Shown here one piece after another: positions 25,039 to 32,441 of a stretch of 46,954 nucleotides of DNA (position 1 is the first letter of the stretch; every line of letters begins with the position of its first letter). Under the pieces are notes generated by a model that saw only the letters and a list, made by a program, of their open reading frames with translations, searched no databases and was not told where the DNA came from. Origin of the DNA: Chthoniobacterales bacterium. GTDB taxonomy: Bacteria; Verrucomicrobiota; Verrucomicrobiia; Chthoniobacterales; UBA6821. Location of the stretch: the NCBI GenBank assembly GCA_019747895.1, contig JAIEQF010000004.1:1-46954 (forward strand). The letters are read 5' to 3'. The position numbers and the translations under genes are program-made.

Positions 25039-27420
25039 ATGAATAAAAAATCTTGGTTCCATCATATTGAGGTCGTCGTGCGGCATCTCATCGCAAAATT
25101 GCTGCAAGGCTTCGCTATTTTTATTATTATTGGTATTCCCTCTTTGTTGTTCATTGCTCATTTCCATGGGCTCGGAGATGGGATTCGTCAAAGTGTGGAG
25201 AAGGCTCTCTCGGGACAATTTTATGACGTGAAGGTGGAGCGCCTCTCTTTCACCTTGGGCGCAGGATTGAAGGCGACGGATCTTCGGATTTTGGAACACA
25301 ATGAAACGCATCGTCTCTTGGTGCATGCCAACCGAGTGACGATCTTACCTCAATTAGCCGCTCTCGCTCATGGAAAGATCGAAGTGGAATCGTTTCAATT
25401 GCATCATGCCAATATTGATGTTCCTCTCGGGCGAGAGCAGGAGCCTCGATTGCAGCTCAATCACGTAGAGGCGACGATTGTCTCTCCTCCGGGACAAATC
25501 ACGTTGAGTGATGCGCAGTTTCATCTTTGCGGAATTCATGTTCGCGCACGCGGTAATTTTTTGAATCCAAAAACATTTGCACCGAATCCGATTCCGAGTG
25601 AAGGCCCTGGCAAAATCGCTCAAACCATTGTCATGATTCAGGAAAACTTAAAGCGACTGCATTGGGAAGAGTCGCCTCCTACTTTGGAAATGGAAGTCAG
25701 TGGTGATTTAACACACCTAGAGAGTCTTCGTGCCGATCGGATCACGTTCCGCGGAGGAGCGTGTCGTTATGAAGGATGGTCTTTCAATAACATTGCTGCG
25801 GATATGGAGTATGGACATCAAGTCTTAAAGCTTCAGCAGCTCTGCCTCGAAGATCGTCTAGGGGAGTTGCATAGTTGGGGAAATGTTGATTTTCAAAAAC
25901 AAGAGGCGATGGTCAATTTTTCTGGAAGTTCTGATTTTGTGAGTGTAGCGGGACTTGTTTTTAAAAAAGATTTGCCCGCTGCCGATTGGAATTGGAAAGA
26001 ACCTCCGCACTTCGAGGGAATGGTAGGTGCTGATTGGAAACAAGGGGCGCCATTGGTGCACGGAGAAGTCCATATGCAATCAGGACCTTTTTCTTATCGT
26101 GGAGTGCCGATGGATCACATCACTGCTGGAGCCATCTTTGAGCACGGAACTTTTCTCATGAGGGATTTAGATGTCGCTGGTGCACCAGGATCCCTCCATG
26201 TGGATTTCATGGCGGCTCCTCATGATCAACGAGCCAGGATCAATCTAACATTGCTCCCGCAACTGCTGGAGCCAGCAGCGCGAGGAGGTTTTCAAAAAAC
26301 ACTTGCCGTTATGAATTTTAAAGAGCCATTGAATCTTACCTTCGAAGGAAGATCGTCGGAGGGAACTCCGTTTTCATGGGAAGGCGTTGGAACGCTGCGT
26401 CTCGGCCCTTCTTCGATGCGCAATGCTTGGGTCGATAGTGTGAGTGCTGATTTTCAACTTAAGGAGGGAGCCTTCACTTTTCAAAATATTTTAACAAAAA
26501 TCGGAGAGACGAAGGCGGAAGGAAGTTGCATCTACGATATCAAAAACCAAGAAGTTCGATTTCCTGGAGTTCATGCAAATTTAGATCCCGTGCCGATCTT
26601 GATGTGGATTGATCCGCACATTGCCGAATCGCTTTTGGCCTATCGCTTCCATCAGCCTCCGGTGACCGATGTTTCAGGAGTTTTAGGACTGAAGGATCCG
26701 CAAAAAAATAATTTCAAAATACAATTGCGAGCGCCGCAAGGACTCGATTACACGCTCCTTAAAAAAAATCTCGTGTTTCGAGAAGTTGCAGGAAATGTCC
26801 TTATCAAGAAACAAGACCTGCTTGTCGATATTCCGCAGGCTTCGCTGTTCGGTGGCAGTGCGGCGATTAATGCGACTGTCTCAATCGTCCCTGGAGATGG
26901 GCGCTATGAGGCTCTTGTGACGCTTGATGGTATTGATTTCAAAAGTCTGACAAAACTTTATTTAGATTATGATACCTCGCAGGGGAAAATGAGTGGTGAT
27001 TACCATTTCACCACGGTTACTGGCGACGACTACGCGATGAAAGGAAACGGGCATCTGTTGATTAAAGATGGAAGCGTCTATGCGATGCCGATTTTTGGAC
27101 CGCTTTCGATTTTGATGAATGATGTGATTCCAGGTTTAGGCTATCAGGCCGCGAATCGTGCGACGGCTGACTTCACGCTTGAGAAAGGAGTCATCAATAC
27201 CAAAAATCTTTCGATTCAAAGCGCGGCGTTTACAATGATTGGAGAGGGCGATATTTTTTATCTGGAAGATCGGATGAACATGAGCGTCCGACTCAATGTC
27301 CGCGGGATTCCCGGAATCATCTTTTTTCCAGTGAGCAAACTTTTTGAATATATTTCGGACGGTTCTGCAAAACATCCAGCGTGGAGAGCAAAGTATATTC
27401 CGGGGTTGCCGGCGAAGTAA
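25039..27420 (+). CDS. AsmA-like envelope protein
   Basis: This 793-residue protein starts with one N-terminal membrane helix, 'LLQGFAIFIIIGIPSLLFIA'. A long beta-rich periplasmic region with repeated short strands follows, typical of the AsmA/YhdP/TamB group that bridges the inner and outer membranes and moves lipid. The conserved C-terminal part includes 'DYHFTTVTGDDYAMKGNGHL', 'KDGSVYAMPIFGPLSILMND', 'TADFTLEKGVINTKNLSIQS' and 'GIPGIIFFPVSKLFEYISDG', which I associate with AsmA-like C-terminal regions of PVC bacteria. Its exact cargo is unknown. D and E repeats flank it on both sides. Confidence 0.75.
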   Translation: MNKKSWFHHIEVVVRHLIAKLLQGFAIFIIIGIPSLLFIAHFHGLGDGIRQSVEKALSGQFYDVKVERLSFTLGAGLKATDLRILEHNETHRLLVHANRVTILPQLAALAHGKIEVESFQLHHANIDVPLGREQEPRLQLNHVEATIVSPPGQITLSDAQFHLCGIHVRARGNFLNPKTFAPNPIPSEGPGKIAQTIVMIQENLKRLHWEESPPTLEMEVSGDLTHLESLRADRITFRGGACRYEGWSFNNIAADMEYGHQVLKLQQLCLEDRLGELHSWGNVDFQKQEAMVNFSGSSDFVSVAGLVFKKDLPAADWNWKEPPHFEGMVGADWKQGAPLVHGEVHMQSGPFSYRGVPMDHITAGAIFEHGTFLMRDLDVAGAPGSLHVDFMAAPHDQRARINLTLLPQLLEPAARGGFQKTLAVMNFKEPLNLTFEGRSSEGTPFSWEGVGTLRLGPSSMRNAWVDSVSADFQLKEGAFTFQNILTKIGETKAEGSCIYDIKNQEVRFPGVHANLDPVPILMWIDPHIAESLLAYRFHQPPVTDVSGVLGLKDPQKNNFKIQLRAPQGLDYTLLKKNLVFREVAGNVLIKKQDLLVDIPQASLFGGSAAINATVSIVPGDGRYEALVTLDGIDFKSLTKLYLDYDTSQGKMSGDYHFTTVTGDDYAMKGNGHLLIKDGSVYAMPIFGPLSILMNDVIPGLGYQAANRATADFTLEKGVINTKNLSIQSAAFTMIGEGDIFYLEDRMNMSVRLNVRGIPGIIFFPVSKLFEYISDGSAKHPAWRAKYIPGLPAK

Positions 27421-27544
27421 AACAGGTTGCAGGGTACAGCTTTTCAGGTTGCAGAAAAAACACTTACCTTGTTCAAAACAAATTTTTGGCATGAAAAAAT
27501 TTAGCGTCGTTATTTTTTTGAGCCTCTTTTTAGCTGCAGCCTCT
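27421..27544. repeat. TTGCAGG-type heptamer arm after the AsmA-like gene
   Basis: CAGGTTGCAGGGTACAG and CAGGTTGCAG follow the stop. The inverted partner (CCCTGCAACC, TGTAACCTGCAACC) lies at about 27816-27842, on the far side of element K. The region also contains the start of a truncated signal-peptide ORF. Confidence 0.65.
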
Positions 27545-27568
27545 AATACCATCTTTAATAATTACTAA
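27491..27568 (+). pseudogene. Truncated exported-protein gene start
   Basis: This 25-codon ORF, MKKFSVVIFLSLFLAAAS followed by NTIFNNY, looks like a complete Sec signal peptide cut off just after the cleavage region. From about codon 19 the sequence is the left terminus of element K, which supplies the stop. No remainder of the gene is visible after the element. It could instead be a genuine tiny peptide gene. Confidence 0.45.
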
Positions 27569-27811
27569 GACCATTTGACTTGTTCTTTTGGCGCTGAGCA
27601 TCGTTGTCATCCCTAGCGTTATCTTTGGATAGCGCTTCGGTCTGACGCCTTGCTCAACACCAACATACAGCCGGCCGGGAGGCCGCTGGATCGACTGCCG
27701 AAGGCTACGCCATTCCTGCGAAGGCAGGAACCCGAAGGGGCGAGCCGAGCGGGCGCGAGCGAGTTGCACTCCTGCCTCAAATAATCTCATTAATTATTAA
27801 AGATGGTATAA
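27544..27811 (+). repeat. Element K, copy 1
   Basis: This 268-bp element has inverted termini TAATACCATCTTTAATAATTA and its complement ending GGTATAA. The interior contains TAGCGTTATCTTTGGATAGCGC (written as its parts TAGCGTTATC and GATAGCGC), a TTCCTGC/GCAGGAA hairpin (27713-27730) and GCGCGAGCGAGTTGCA, the last shared inverted with the copy at 30173. It carries no recognisable gene. Confidence 0.75.
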
Positions 27812-27841
27812 CCTGTTCCCTGCAACCTGTAACCTGCAACC

Positions 27842-27872
27842 TTTCTAAAAATCACGCTGTGATTTTTAGAAA
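27842..27872. terminator. Bidirectional-type hairpin overlapping the oprB stop
   Basis: TTTCTAAAAATCAC, loop GCT, GTGATTTTTAGAAA forms a perfect 14-bp stem with A/T tracts on both sides. The oprB stop codon (27866-27868, minus strand) lies inside the stem. It is a good candidate intrinsic terminator for oprB. Confidence 0.65.
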
Positions 27873-29359
27873 ATGATTCCCGTCTGCGCGCCGATCACAA
27901 GCGCATTGGGCGTGCTTCCGAGGCCGCCGGGATTGATAATCCACTGCACGTCGGGTTGAAAATAGGCGTACTTCGTAAAGTTGATTCGATAGCCAGCTTC
28001 ATAAACAAGTTCGTAATTCGGACTCCCGTTGCCTGCTGTTTGTTGTACTCCAGCATACGAAGAACTAAAATTTCCATAAATAAAACCTAAAATGGTCGCG
28101 TCATTGTCGCGGCCTGGGATCAGTCCTGTGTAGATGGCGCCTCCATTGGCCTGAAATGGGACTTTTGAAACATTTTGTTGAGGAGACAAGGCGTAGGCAC
28201 TCCAAAGAATAAGGCCTTTGTCGCTTGTGGCATCAACTCGATAGACTGTTTGATCGGCGTGCCAATAAAAACCGTAGGCATTTGGGACCATCGTGCTGCT
28301 ATTAAATTGAGAATATTCCATTGTCGAATAATATCCGCCCATCCAGTAATGGCCTTCAAGGCTGCAGGCACTTGGTTTGTTGATGTTCTTGTTCGAAGAA
28401 GAATCTGAAAATGCAGCAGCTGGTTCTTTTTCCAAAGAAGCGGAGGAATGATAAGAAAACTCAGGATTCCAACTATATTGCCCTAGAAGCATGACGCCAT
28501 TGCTAGGATAAAAATCCCAATTTAATCCATTAATCGAATTTAAAGGTGTGGCCTGATAGACTCCGAAGCGAGCAGAGGTCGTTGACGTGAGATCAACTTT
28601 AAGTCGGCTTCCCCAAACGGCATTGGGATAAGTAGAGAAGCGGCCATTGACAGGAAGCGCTTGGAGATTGCCATCGATACCATTGTTCATATAAAGCCAG
28701 TAGAGCGAAGAAACAGCAAAGTCATCACCTGCTGCAAGGCGGCCCAACTTCAGACTTGCATGAGTATCAAAAAATTTTTGCTCATAAGAGAGTTCATACC
28801 AATGAAAGGTTGGTCCACCAAAAACTTGTTGGACAGTAAATTGGTTTCCAATGTTTTTTTGCGAGAGGTTCAGTCCATCACGTTGCAGAACACTCATCAT
28901 AAAATAACCATCTTTCCAGCCAAAAAGTTTTTCTGTTTGTAAAAGGAGCCCAAGAGCAATGTTGTCACAATAAGTAAAGCCGTAGGGACTCTTTCCTCCA
29001 ACAGGATTGCCGGCCATATCAGATGTGTAGGTAAGTGAAATCTCAACGCCATGACGATCTAGAAAATCACGCCCTCCTCCCCAATTTCCTGAAGCGTGCT
29101 CAAACTCCATGATATTATGCGGCATGTTAGCCATCGCATCGTAGGGAGAAATAAAACGATTGCCTGCATCTTCTGGATTCGAACTATCATCCATATCAGC
29201 AGGCTCATCAATGCTGACGGCTGTTGGAAATGGAGAGTACTCTTCTGCAGCGTGACAAAATGCAACAGAGACAAAAAAGAAGATCAAAAATGGCAACTGC
29301 CAACGTGCCGTTAGCAGTGTTGAAACGTTAAAGAGTTGAAATGTTGAAACGAGGCTCAT
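27866..29359 (-). CDS. Carbohydrate-selective porin, OprB family
   Basis: This 497-residue outer-membrane beta-barrel would pass sugars into the periplasm. OprB hallmarks are an early 'GGRDFLDRHGVEISLTYTSD' segment, 'LLLQTEKLFGWKDGYFMMSV', 'YELSYEQKFFDTHASLKLGR' and 'YEAGYRINFTKYAYFQPDVQ' near the C-terminus. The signal peptide core is 'LPFLIFFFVSVAFCHA'. The first 15 or so codons of the annotated frame are four GTTTCAAC-like octamers of repeat H. The real start may therefore be an in-frame TTG (Leu-Pro-Phe) directly before the hydrophobic core, with the array as 5' UTR. Its role fits with the sugar symporter at 8868-10274. Confidence 0.85.
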   Translation of the reverse strand: MSLVSTFQLFNVSTLLTARWQLPFLIFFFVSVAFCHAAEEYSPFPTAVSIDEPADMDDSSNPEDAGNRFISPYDAMANMPHNIMEFEHASGNWGGGRDFLDRHGVEISLTYTSDMAGNPVGGKSPYGFTYCDNIALGLLLQTEKLFGWKDGYFMMSVLQRDGLNLSQKNIGNQFTVQQVFGGPTFHWYELSYEQKFFDTHASLKLGRLAAGDDFAVSSLYWLYMNNGIDGNLQALPVNGRFSTYPNAVWGSRLKVDLTSTTSARFGVYQATPLNSINGLNWDFYPSNGVMLLGQYSWNPEFSYHSSASLEKEPAAAFSDSSSNKNINKPSACSLEGHYWMGGYYSTMEYSQFNSSTMVPNAYGFYWHADQTVYRVDATSDKGLILWSAYALSPQQNVSKVPFQANGGAIYTGLIPGRDNDATILGFIYGNFSSSYAGVQQTAGNGSPNYELVYEAGYRINFTKYAYFQPDVQWIINPGGLGSTPNALVIGAQTGIIF

Positions 29360-29835
29360 TTTTAAATGTCTTCATGAGTTATCATTGTTGTCCAGGCTAA
29401 GAAATAAAATTTGAAAATAGAAACCCAACAACTCTCCAGAAAGTCCTGCACCAGGTTGAAAGGTTGAAAAGACTTCTTTTGTAAAAAGAGAGTCACATGA
29501 CTTTGAGCCTCCTTTCAACCTCTCAACGCTTCAACAGCTGCGAAGCAGCGCTCAACCAAGACTATTCCTAGCTGCTATCGGATTTCATCAAAAGAGAAAT
29601 CAATCTTTTTAAATTTATTTTGGACATGAGTGATGAGTTATATACTTTTCTCAAATGAATTTCATGAATATCTTCCAAAAAGTTGAAGAGGTTAGAGATT
29701 CTTTTAGTTTGAATTTGACGAAGGCAAGAATATAGAATCGTTACCCATTACTCATTACTTTGTCTGTAACTGAACCAGGCATCAAAAAAAAATAACAATC
29801 CAGTTTAAAAATCAGTCCACTTTTTGACAAAGCAT
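29360..29835. other. Divergent intergenic region with H and F repeat arms
   Basis: About 29454-29478 is an AGGTTGAA array, and its inverted partner CTTTCAACCTCTCAACG lies at 29511-29530. A CATTACCC-type arm (TTACCCATTACTCATTACTT) is at 29740-29759. No gene was seen. Promoters for oprB and the small gene at 29836 should lie here. Confidence 0.6.
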
Positions 29836-30087
29836 ATGGGCAGTCCCAAATCACATTCTCCACAAACACGGACCGGATTTTCTTGTCACGATGCGATTTT
29901 AAAAAAAACAGATCGCATTGCTGATTCTATCGGATGGTCGCGTAATGCTCTGATTGTTGCCTCATTGGTTCATATTATTCGAATGATCGAGGACAAGTCT
30001 CACAATCTTGTTCCTGACGTTGTCCTTCAAGCGCGTGCTGTTATTCATGGAGATAAGGTTAATTTGAAGTTTCCGGAGAAGGAGTGA
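29836..30087 (+). CDS. Small protein with ribbon-helix-helix-like core
   Basis: The 83-residue protein starts at the ATG at 29836 (an upstream TTG is also open). Residues 'KKTDRIADSIGWSRNALIVA' followed by 'SLVHIIRMIED' resemble the helix-turn-helix half of ribbon-helix-helix DNA-binding proteins ('SRNALI' pattern). The preceding stretch is short and polar, and the end ('VIHGDKVNLKF') could be a strand. An antitoxin or small regulator is possible, but no toxin-like partner is adjacent. Confidence in function is low. Confidence 0.5.
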   Translation: MGSPKSHSPQTRTGFSCHDAILKKTDRIADSIGWSRNALIVASLVHIIRMIEDKSHNLVPDVVLQARAVIHGDKVNLKFPEKE

Positions 30088-30153
30088 CTGCCACGCAAGA
30101 GCCTTGTTCCCAGATTATTCGCGCGAAGGCGGGGATAAGTGAGAATGATGTAG

Positions 30154-30366
30154 TGTTGAAACGTTGAAGGGTTAATACCACTTCCATTAAATAATCGGAC
30201 CATTGTGACTTGGTGCAACTCGCTCGCGCCCGCGAGTCTCGCGGGAGCGAGCGAGTTGCAAAGGAGTCTTCCGCTCAACAGCCGCGCTAGTGGCGCTCAA
30301 CAGCTGCTTCAGCAGCGGCTCAACCTTTTAACTTTCTACAAAAGCAGTTTTATGAAGCTTGCTTTT
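30154..30366. repeat. Repeat H copy, interrupted by element K
   Basis: GTTGAAACGTTGAAGG (30155-30170) and the segment CTCAACAGCCGCGCTAG...AAAGCAGTTTTATGAAGC (30273-30362) match repeat H at 31773-31898. A K element (30173-30269) is inserted between these two parts. This is one of several nested insertions in the window. Confidence 0.65.
30173..30269 (+). repeat. Element K, copy 3 (partial)
   Basis: It begins TAATACCACTTCCATTAAAT and contains GGACCATTGTGACTTGG, like copy 1, then CAACTCGCTCGCGCC and an inverted GGGAGCGAGCGAGTTG, a GC-rich hairpin. The right terminus is not recognisable. Confidence 0.65.
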
Positions 30367-30412
30367 GATCGGGCGTCTTAACGACAGGCAAACTTTTATG
30401 TTGACTTTAACT

Positions 30413-30443
30413 ATAATAGTTACAATCTGTACATAATAGTTAC
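30413..30443. promoter_or_regulatory. Paired direct repeats, possible operator
   Basis: ATAATAGTTAC occurs at 30413-30423 and again at 30433-30443, exactly 20 bp apart (two helical turns), immediately upstream of the 45-aa ORF. This spacing is typical of sites bound by a regulator on one DNA face. Confidence 0.4.
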
Positions 30444-30454
30444 CGACAGTTCTT

Positions 30455-30592
30455 ATGAAAAATATCTTTCTCATAACAGAATTAGGAGAACGGAAAGCCT
30501 CGCCAGGTGCGATATTAGCATGGCGTGATGGAGGAGATATTGACTCTCAGAAAAGGAAGAGGGTCGCACGTGGGAAGCAAATAAATGCATGA
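30455..30592 (+). CDS. Possible small basic protein (45 aa)
   Basis: The ATG at 30455 opens 45 codons: 'MKNIFLITELGERKASPGAI', then a basic C-terminal half with KRKRVARGK. It lies 11 bp after the paired direct repeats. It may be the start of a decayed larger gene or a real small protein. I do not recognise a family. Confidence 0.35.
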   Translation: MKNIFLITELGERKASPGAILAWRDGGDIDSQKRKRVARGKQINA

Positions 30593-30776
30593 GAGGTGGT
30601 GATGTCATGAAGAATGAAAATTCATAAACACAACATTCATGACAAATAGACCATCTCGAAAGTAATCAATAGACTCTTGATTGCTGGGCAGCAGGAGATC
30701 AAAGCCGACGGATAGGATGTTCCTATTTTTCGGATTTTTGCTGCGTTTGTCATTTAACCCCCAGCCTGTTTTGATT

Positions 30777-31031
30777 ATGAAAATGATGATCAAGGTCCTC
30801 CCAAAATTAAATCGCCTCATAGATGTTTGGTGTGAGCGACGATGCCTCAAGCCTCTTTGTTACATTCTTCAAGAGTATCCTCTTTACATGGATCCTATCG
30901 AAGAGTGGAAAGGAGTGTTGGAATCATTGAAGCAGATTAAAATAATCTGTTGTCACGAATTAACGGTGAAAGAAAGAAAGATTCTTTCGGAGCTCATTGT
31001 GACAATTCAAGAGGCTTTTTCGGAGGAGTAA
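30777..31031 (+). CDS. Small hypothetical protein
   Basis: The 84-residue frame starts at the ATG at 30777 ('MKMMIKVLPKLNRLIDVWCE'); a longer open frame reaches back to 30681 without a better start. It contains four cysteines, all in predicted helices, and a charged helical end 'TVKERKILSELIVTIQEAF'. No family was recognised. Element F copy 2 begins a few bases after its stop, the usual position of these repeats after real genes here. Confidence 0.45.
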   Translation: MKMMIKVLPKLNRLIDVWCERRCLKPLCYILQEYPLYMDPIEEWKGVLESLKQIKIICCHELTVKERKILSELIVTIQEAFSEE

Positions 31032-31038
31032 AATAAAG

Positions 31039-31198
31039 TGATGGGTAGTGAGTAATGGGTAATGAGTATTTTTAAGATCGAAAAGCAATCAGTTTTTCAA
31101 ATATCTTATTTTTCTAGATTTTGTTTTTTAAAAAGCAAACTTTAGAAAAAAGTACTTTGTAACTTGCCTTAGCCACTCATTACCCATTACTCATTACT
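31039..31198 (+). repeat. Element F, copy 2
   Basis: The left arm GTGATGGGTAGTGAGTAATG and the inverted right arm CACTCATTACCCATTACTC bracket an interior (GATCGAAAAGCAATCAGTTT...TCTTATTTT) homologous to the reverse of copy 1 at 15521-15687. It spans the whole gap from the small hypothetical gene to tadA and ends about 10 bp before the tadA ATG. Confidence 0.8.
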
Positions 31199-31208
31199 TT
31201 TGCCTGTA

Positions 31209-31727
31209 ATGGCTTCAGATCCCAAAAAACAAATTTATTTTCAAAAAATGCTTACTTGTGAACAACTTCCCATCGATCTTTTCAGCGATGACTATTTCAT
31301 GAGTCAGGCATTGCGCCAGGCAGTGAAGGCTTATGAAGCGGAAGAAGTTCCCGTTGGTGCGGTTATCGTCCGTGAAGGGCGCATCATTGCTCGTGCTTTT
31401 AATCAGGTAGAGACATTAAAAGATGCCACGGCCCATGCTGAGATCTTAGCGATCACTCAAGCAGAACAGGCCTTAGGAGATTGGCGCCTCAATGAATGTG
31501 ATCTCTATGTAACCAAAGAACCATGCCCCATGTGTGCAGGAGCTTCCGTCAACGCACGTGTGAAGCGCGTCATTTTTGGATGCGGAGATCCTCGCGGTGG
31601 CGGTGCAGGAGGACTTCTCAACATTCTTCAACTCCCAACTCTCAATCATCGCTGTGACATTACCAGTGGTGTCCGAGAAGAAGAATGTGGCCGCTTGTTA
31701 AAAAATTTCTTTAGCGAAAAGAGATAA
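31209..31727 (+). CDS. tadA: tRNA-specific adenosine deaminase
   Basis: TadA converts adenosine-34 to inosine in the anticodon of tRNA-Arg(ACG). The zinc-deaminase motifs are H76-A-E78 and PCPMC with C106 and C109. 'AEEVPVGAVIV', 'RLNECDLYVTKEPCPMCAGA' and 'KRVIFGCGDPRGGGAGGLLN' are typical of TadA. The start is taken as the ATG at 31209 rather than the TTG at 31200. The N-terminal 35 residues before the deaminase fold are longer than in E. coli. It is followed by repeat H, with panD convergent. Confidence 0.93.
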   Translation: MASDPKKQIYFQKMLTCEQLPIDLFSDDYFMSQALRQAVKAYEAEEVPVGAVIVREGRIIARAFNQVETLKDATAHAEILAITQAEQALGDWRLNECDLYVTKEPCPMCAGASVNARVKRVIFGCGDPRGGGAGGLLNILQLPTLNHRCDITSGVREEECGRLLKNFFSEKR

Positions 31728-31772
31728 CTGCCAAGGTCATTTCATCCCCGCCTTCGCGAGGATAATAACATT

Positions 31773-31898
31773 GGTAGTGTTGAAACGCTGAAAGGATGAT
31801 TTCTTCTCAACAGCCGCGCTAGCGGCCCTCAACAGCTGTGTCAGCAGCAGCTCAACCTTTCAACTTTATAAAAAAGCAGTTTTATGAAGCTTGCTTTT
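31773..31898. repeat. Repeat H, uninterrupted copy
   Basis: GTGTTGAAACGCTGAAAGG, CTCAACAGCCGCGCTAGCGG, CTCAACCTTTCAACTTT and AAAGCAGTTTTATGAAGCTT occur in order and match the interrupted copy at 30154-30366. GGCGG/CCGCC-type pairing upstream (CCCCGCCTTCGCG) is also shared. It lies between the convergent tadA and panD genes. Confidence 0.65.
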
Positions 31899-31914
31899 GA
31901 GATGGTATAAGCGA

Positions 31915-32265
31915 TTACGAGATAACCGCATTCTTCGCGTCGAGCACAATCACCTGAGGACGGTGGGTGGGAGCGGCAGCAGCCTCGATCCAAGCGTAAG
32001 ACATGATTGTTAGACGATCTCCGATTTGACCTAAGAGCGCGGTGGCGCCATTGAGTTCAATACAACCAGATCCTTCCTTTCCATAGATGACATACGTTTC
32101 AAAACGTTCCCCATTGCCCATATTGCCAACTAAAATTTTTTCATACGGAAGCAAGCCAACTTGTTGCGCAAGATCAGCGGCTATGGTTAAACTTCCTTCG
32201 TAGTCGAGAGAAGCGCCAGTGACAGAGGCGCGGTGAATTTTTGATTTAAGGAGACAGAGATTCAT
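31915..32265 (-). CDS. panD: Aspartate 1-decarboxylase
   Basis: PanD makes beta-alanine from aspartate for pantothenate and coenzyme A. The 116-residue proenzyme carries the self-cleavage site G24-S25 in DYEGSLTI, which generates the pyruvoyl group. Other family blocks are LKSKIHRASVTGA, 'NGERFETYVIYG', 'SGCIELNGATALLGQIGD' and 'IMSYAW'. A TTACAGG-type array sits just upstream of the start codon, separated by a run of seven C residues on the sense strand. No panB or panC is in the window. Confidence 0.94.
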   Translation of the reverse strand: MNLCLLKSKIHRASVTGASLDYEGSLTIAADLAQQVGLLPYEKILVGNMGNGERFETYVIYGKEGSGCIELNGATALLGQIGDRLTIMSYAWIEAAAAPTHRPQVIVLDAKNAVIS

Positions 32266-32271
32266 GGGGGG

Positions 32272-32431
32272 GCAGGTTACAGGTTGCAGGTTGCAGGTTA
32301 CAGGAAAAAATTCACAGGGCTGGAAGCGATGGCAGAAAAGGCTGCAGGGTGTAGGCGATAGACTGACTTCGAAAATCTAAAATGTTTTTGATTTTAAAAA
32401 TGCTCATTACCCATTACTCATTACTCCTTAC
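32272..32431. repeat. Heptamer arrays in the panD-purD divergent gap
   Basis: GGTTACAGGTTGCAGGTTGC (32274-32293) reads as CCTGTAACC words toward panD. At the other side, CATTACCCATTACTCATTAC (32405-32424) reads toward purD and ends about 12 bp before its ATG. Thus each divergent gene has its own word, both pyrimidine-rich on the sense strand. Confidence 0.75.
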
Positions 32432-32441
32432 TTGATTTTTT

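Noticed and set aside
32272..32304. Tandem repeats considered as a CRISPR array
   Set aside because: Units are only 7 bp with no spacers, and no cas genes are present anywhere in the window.
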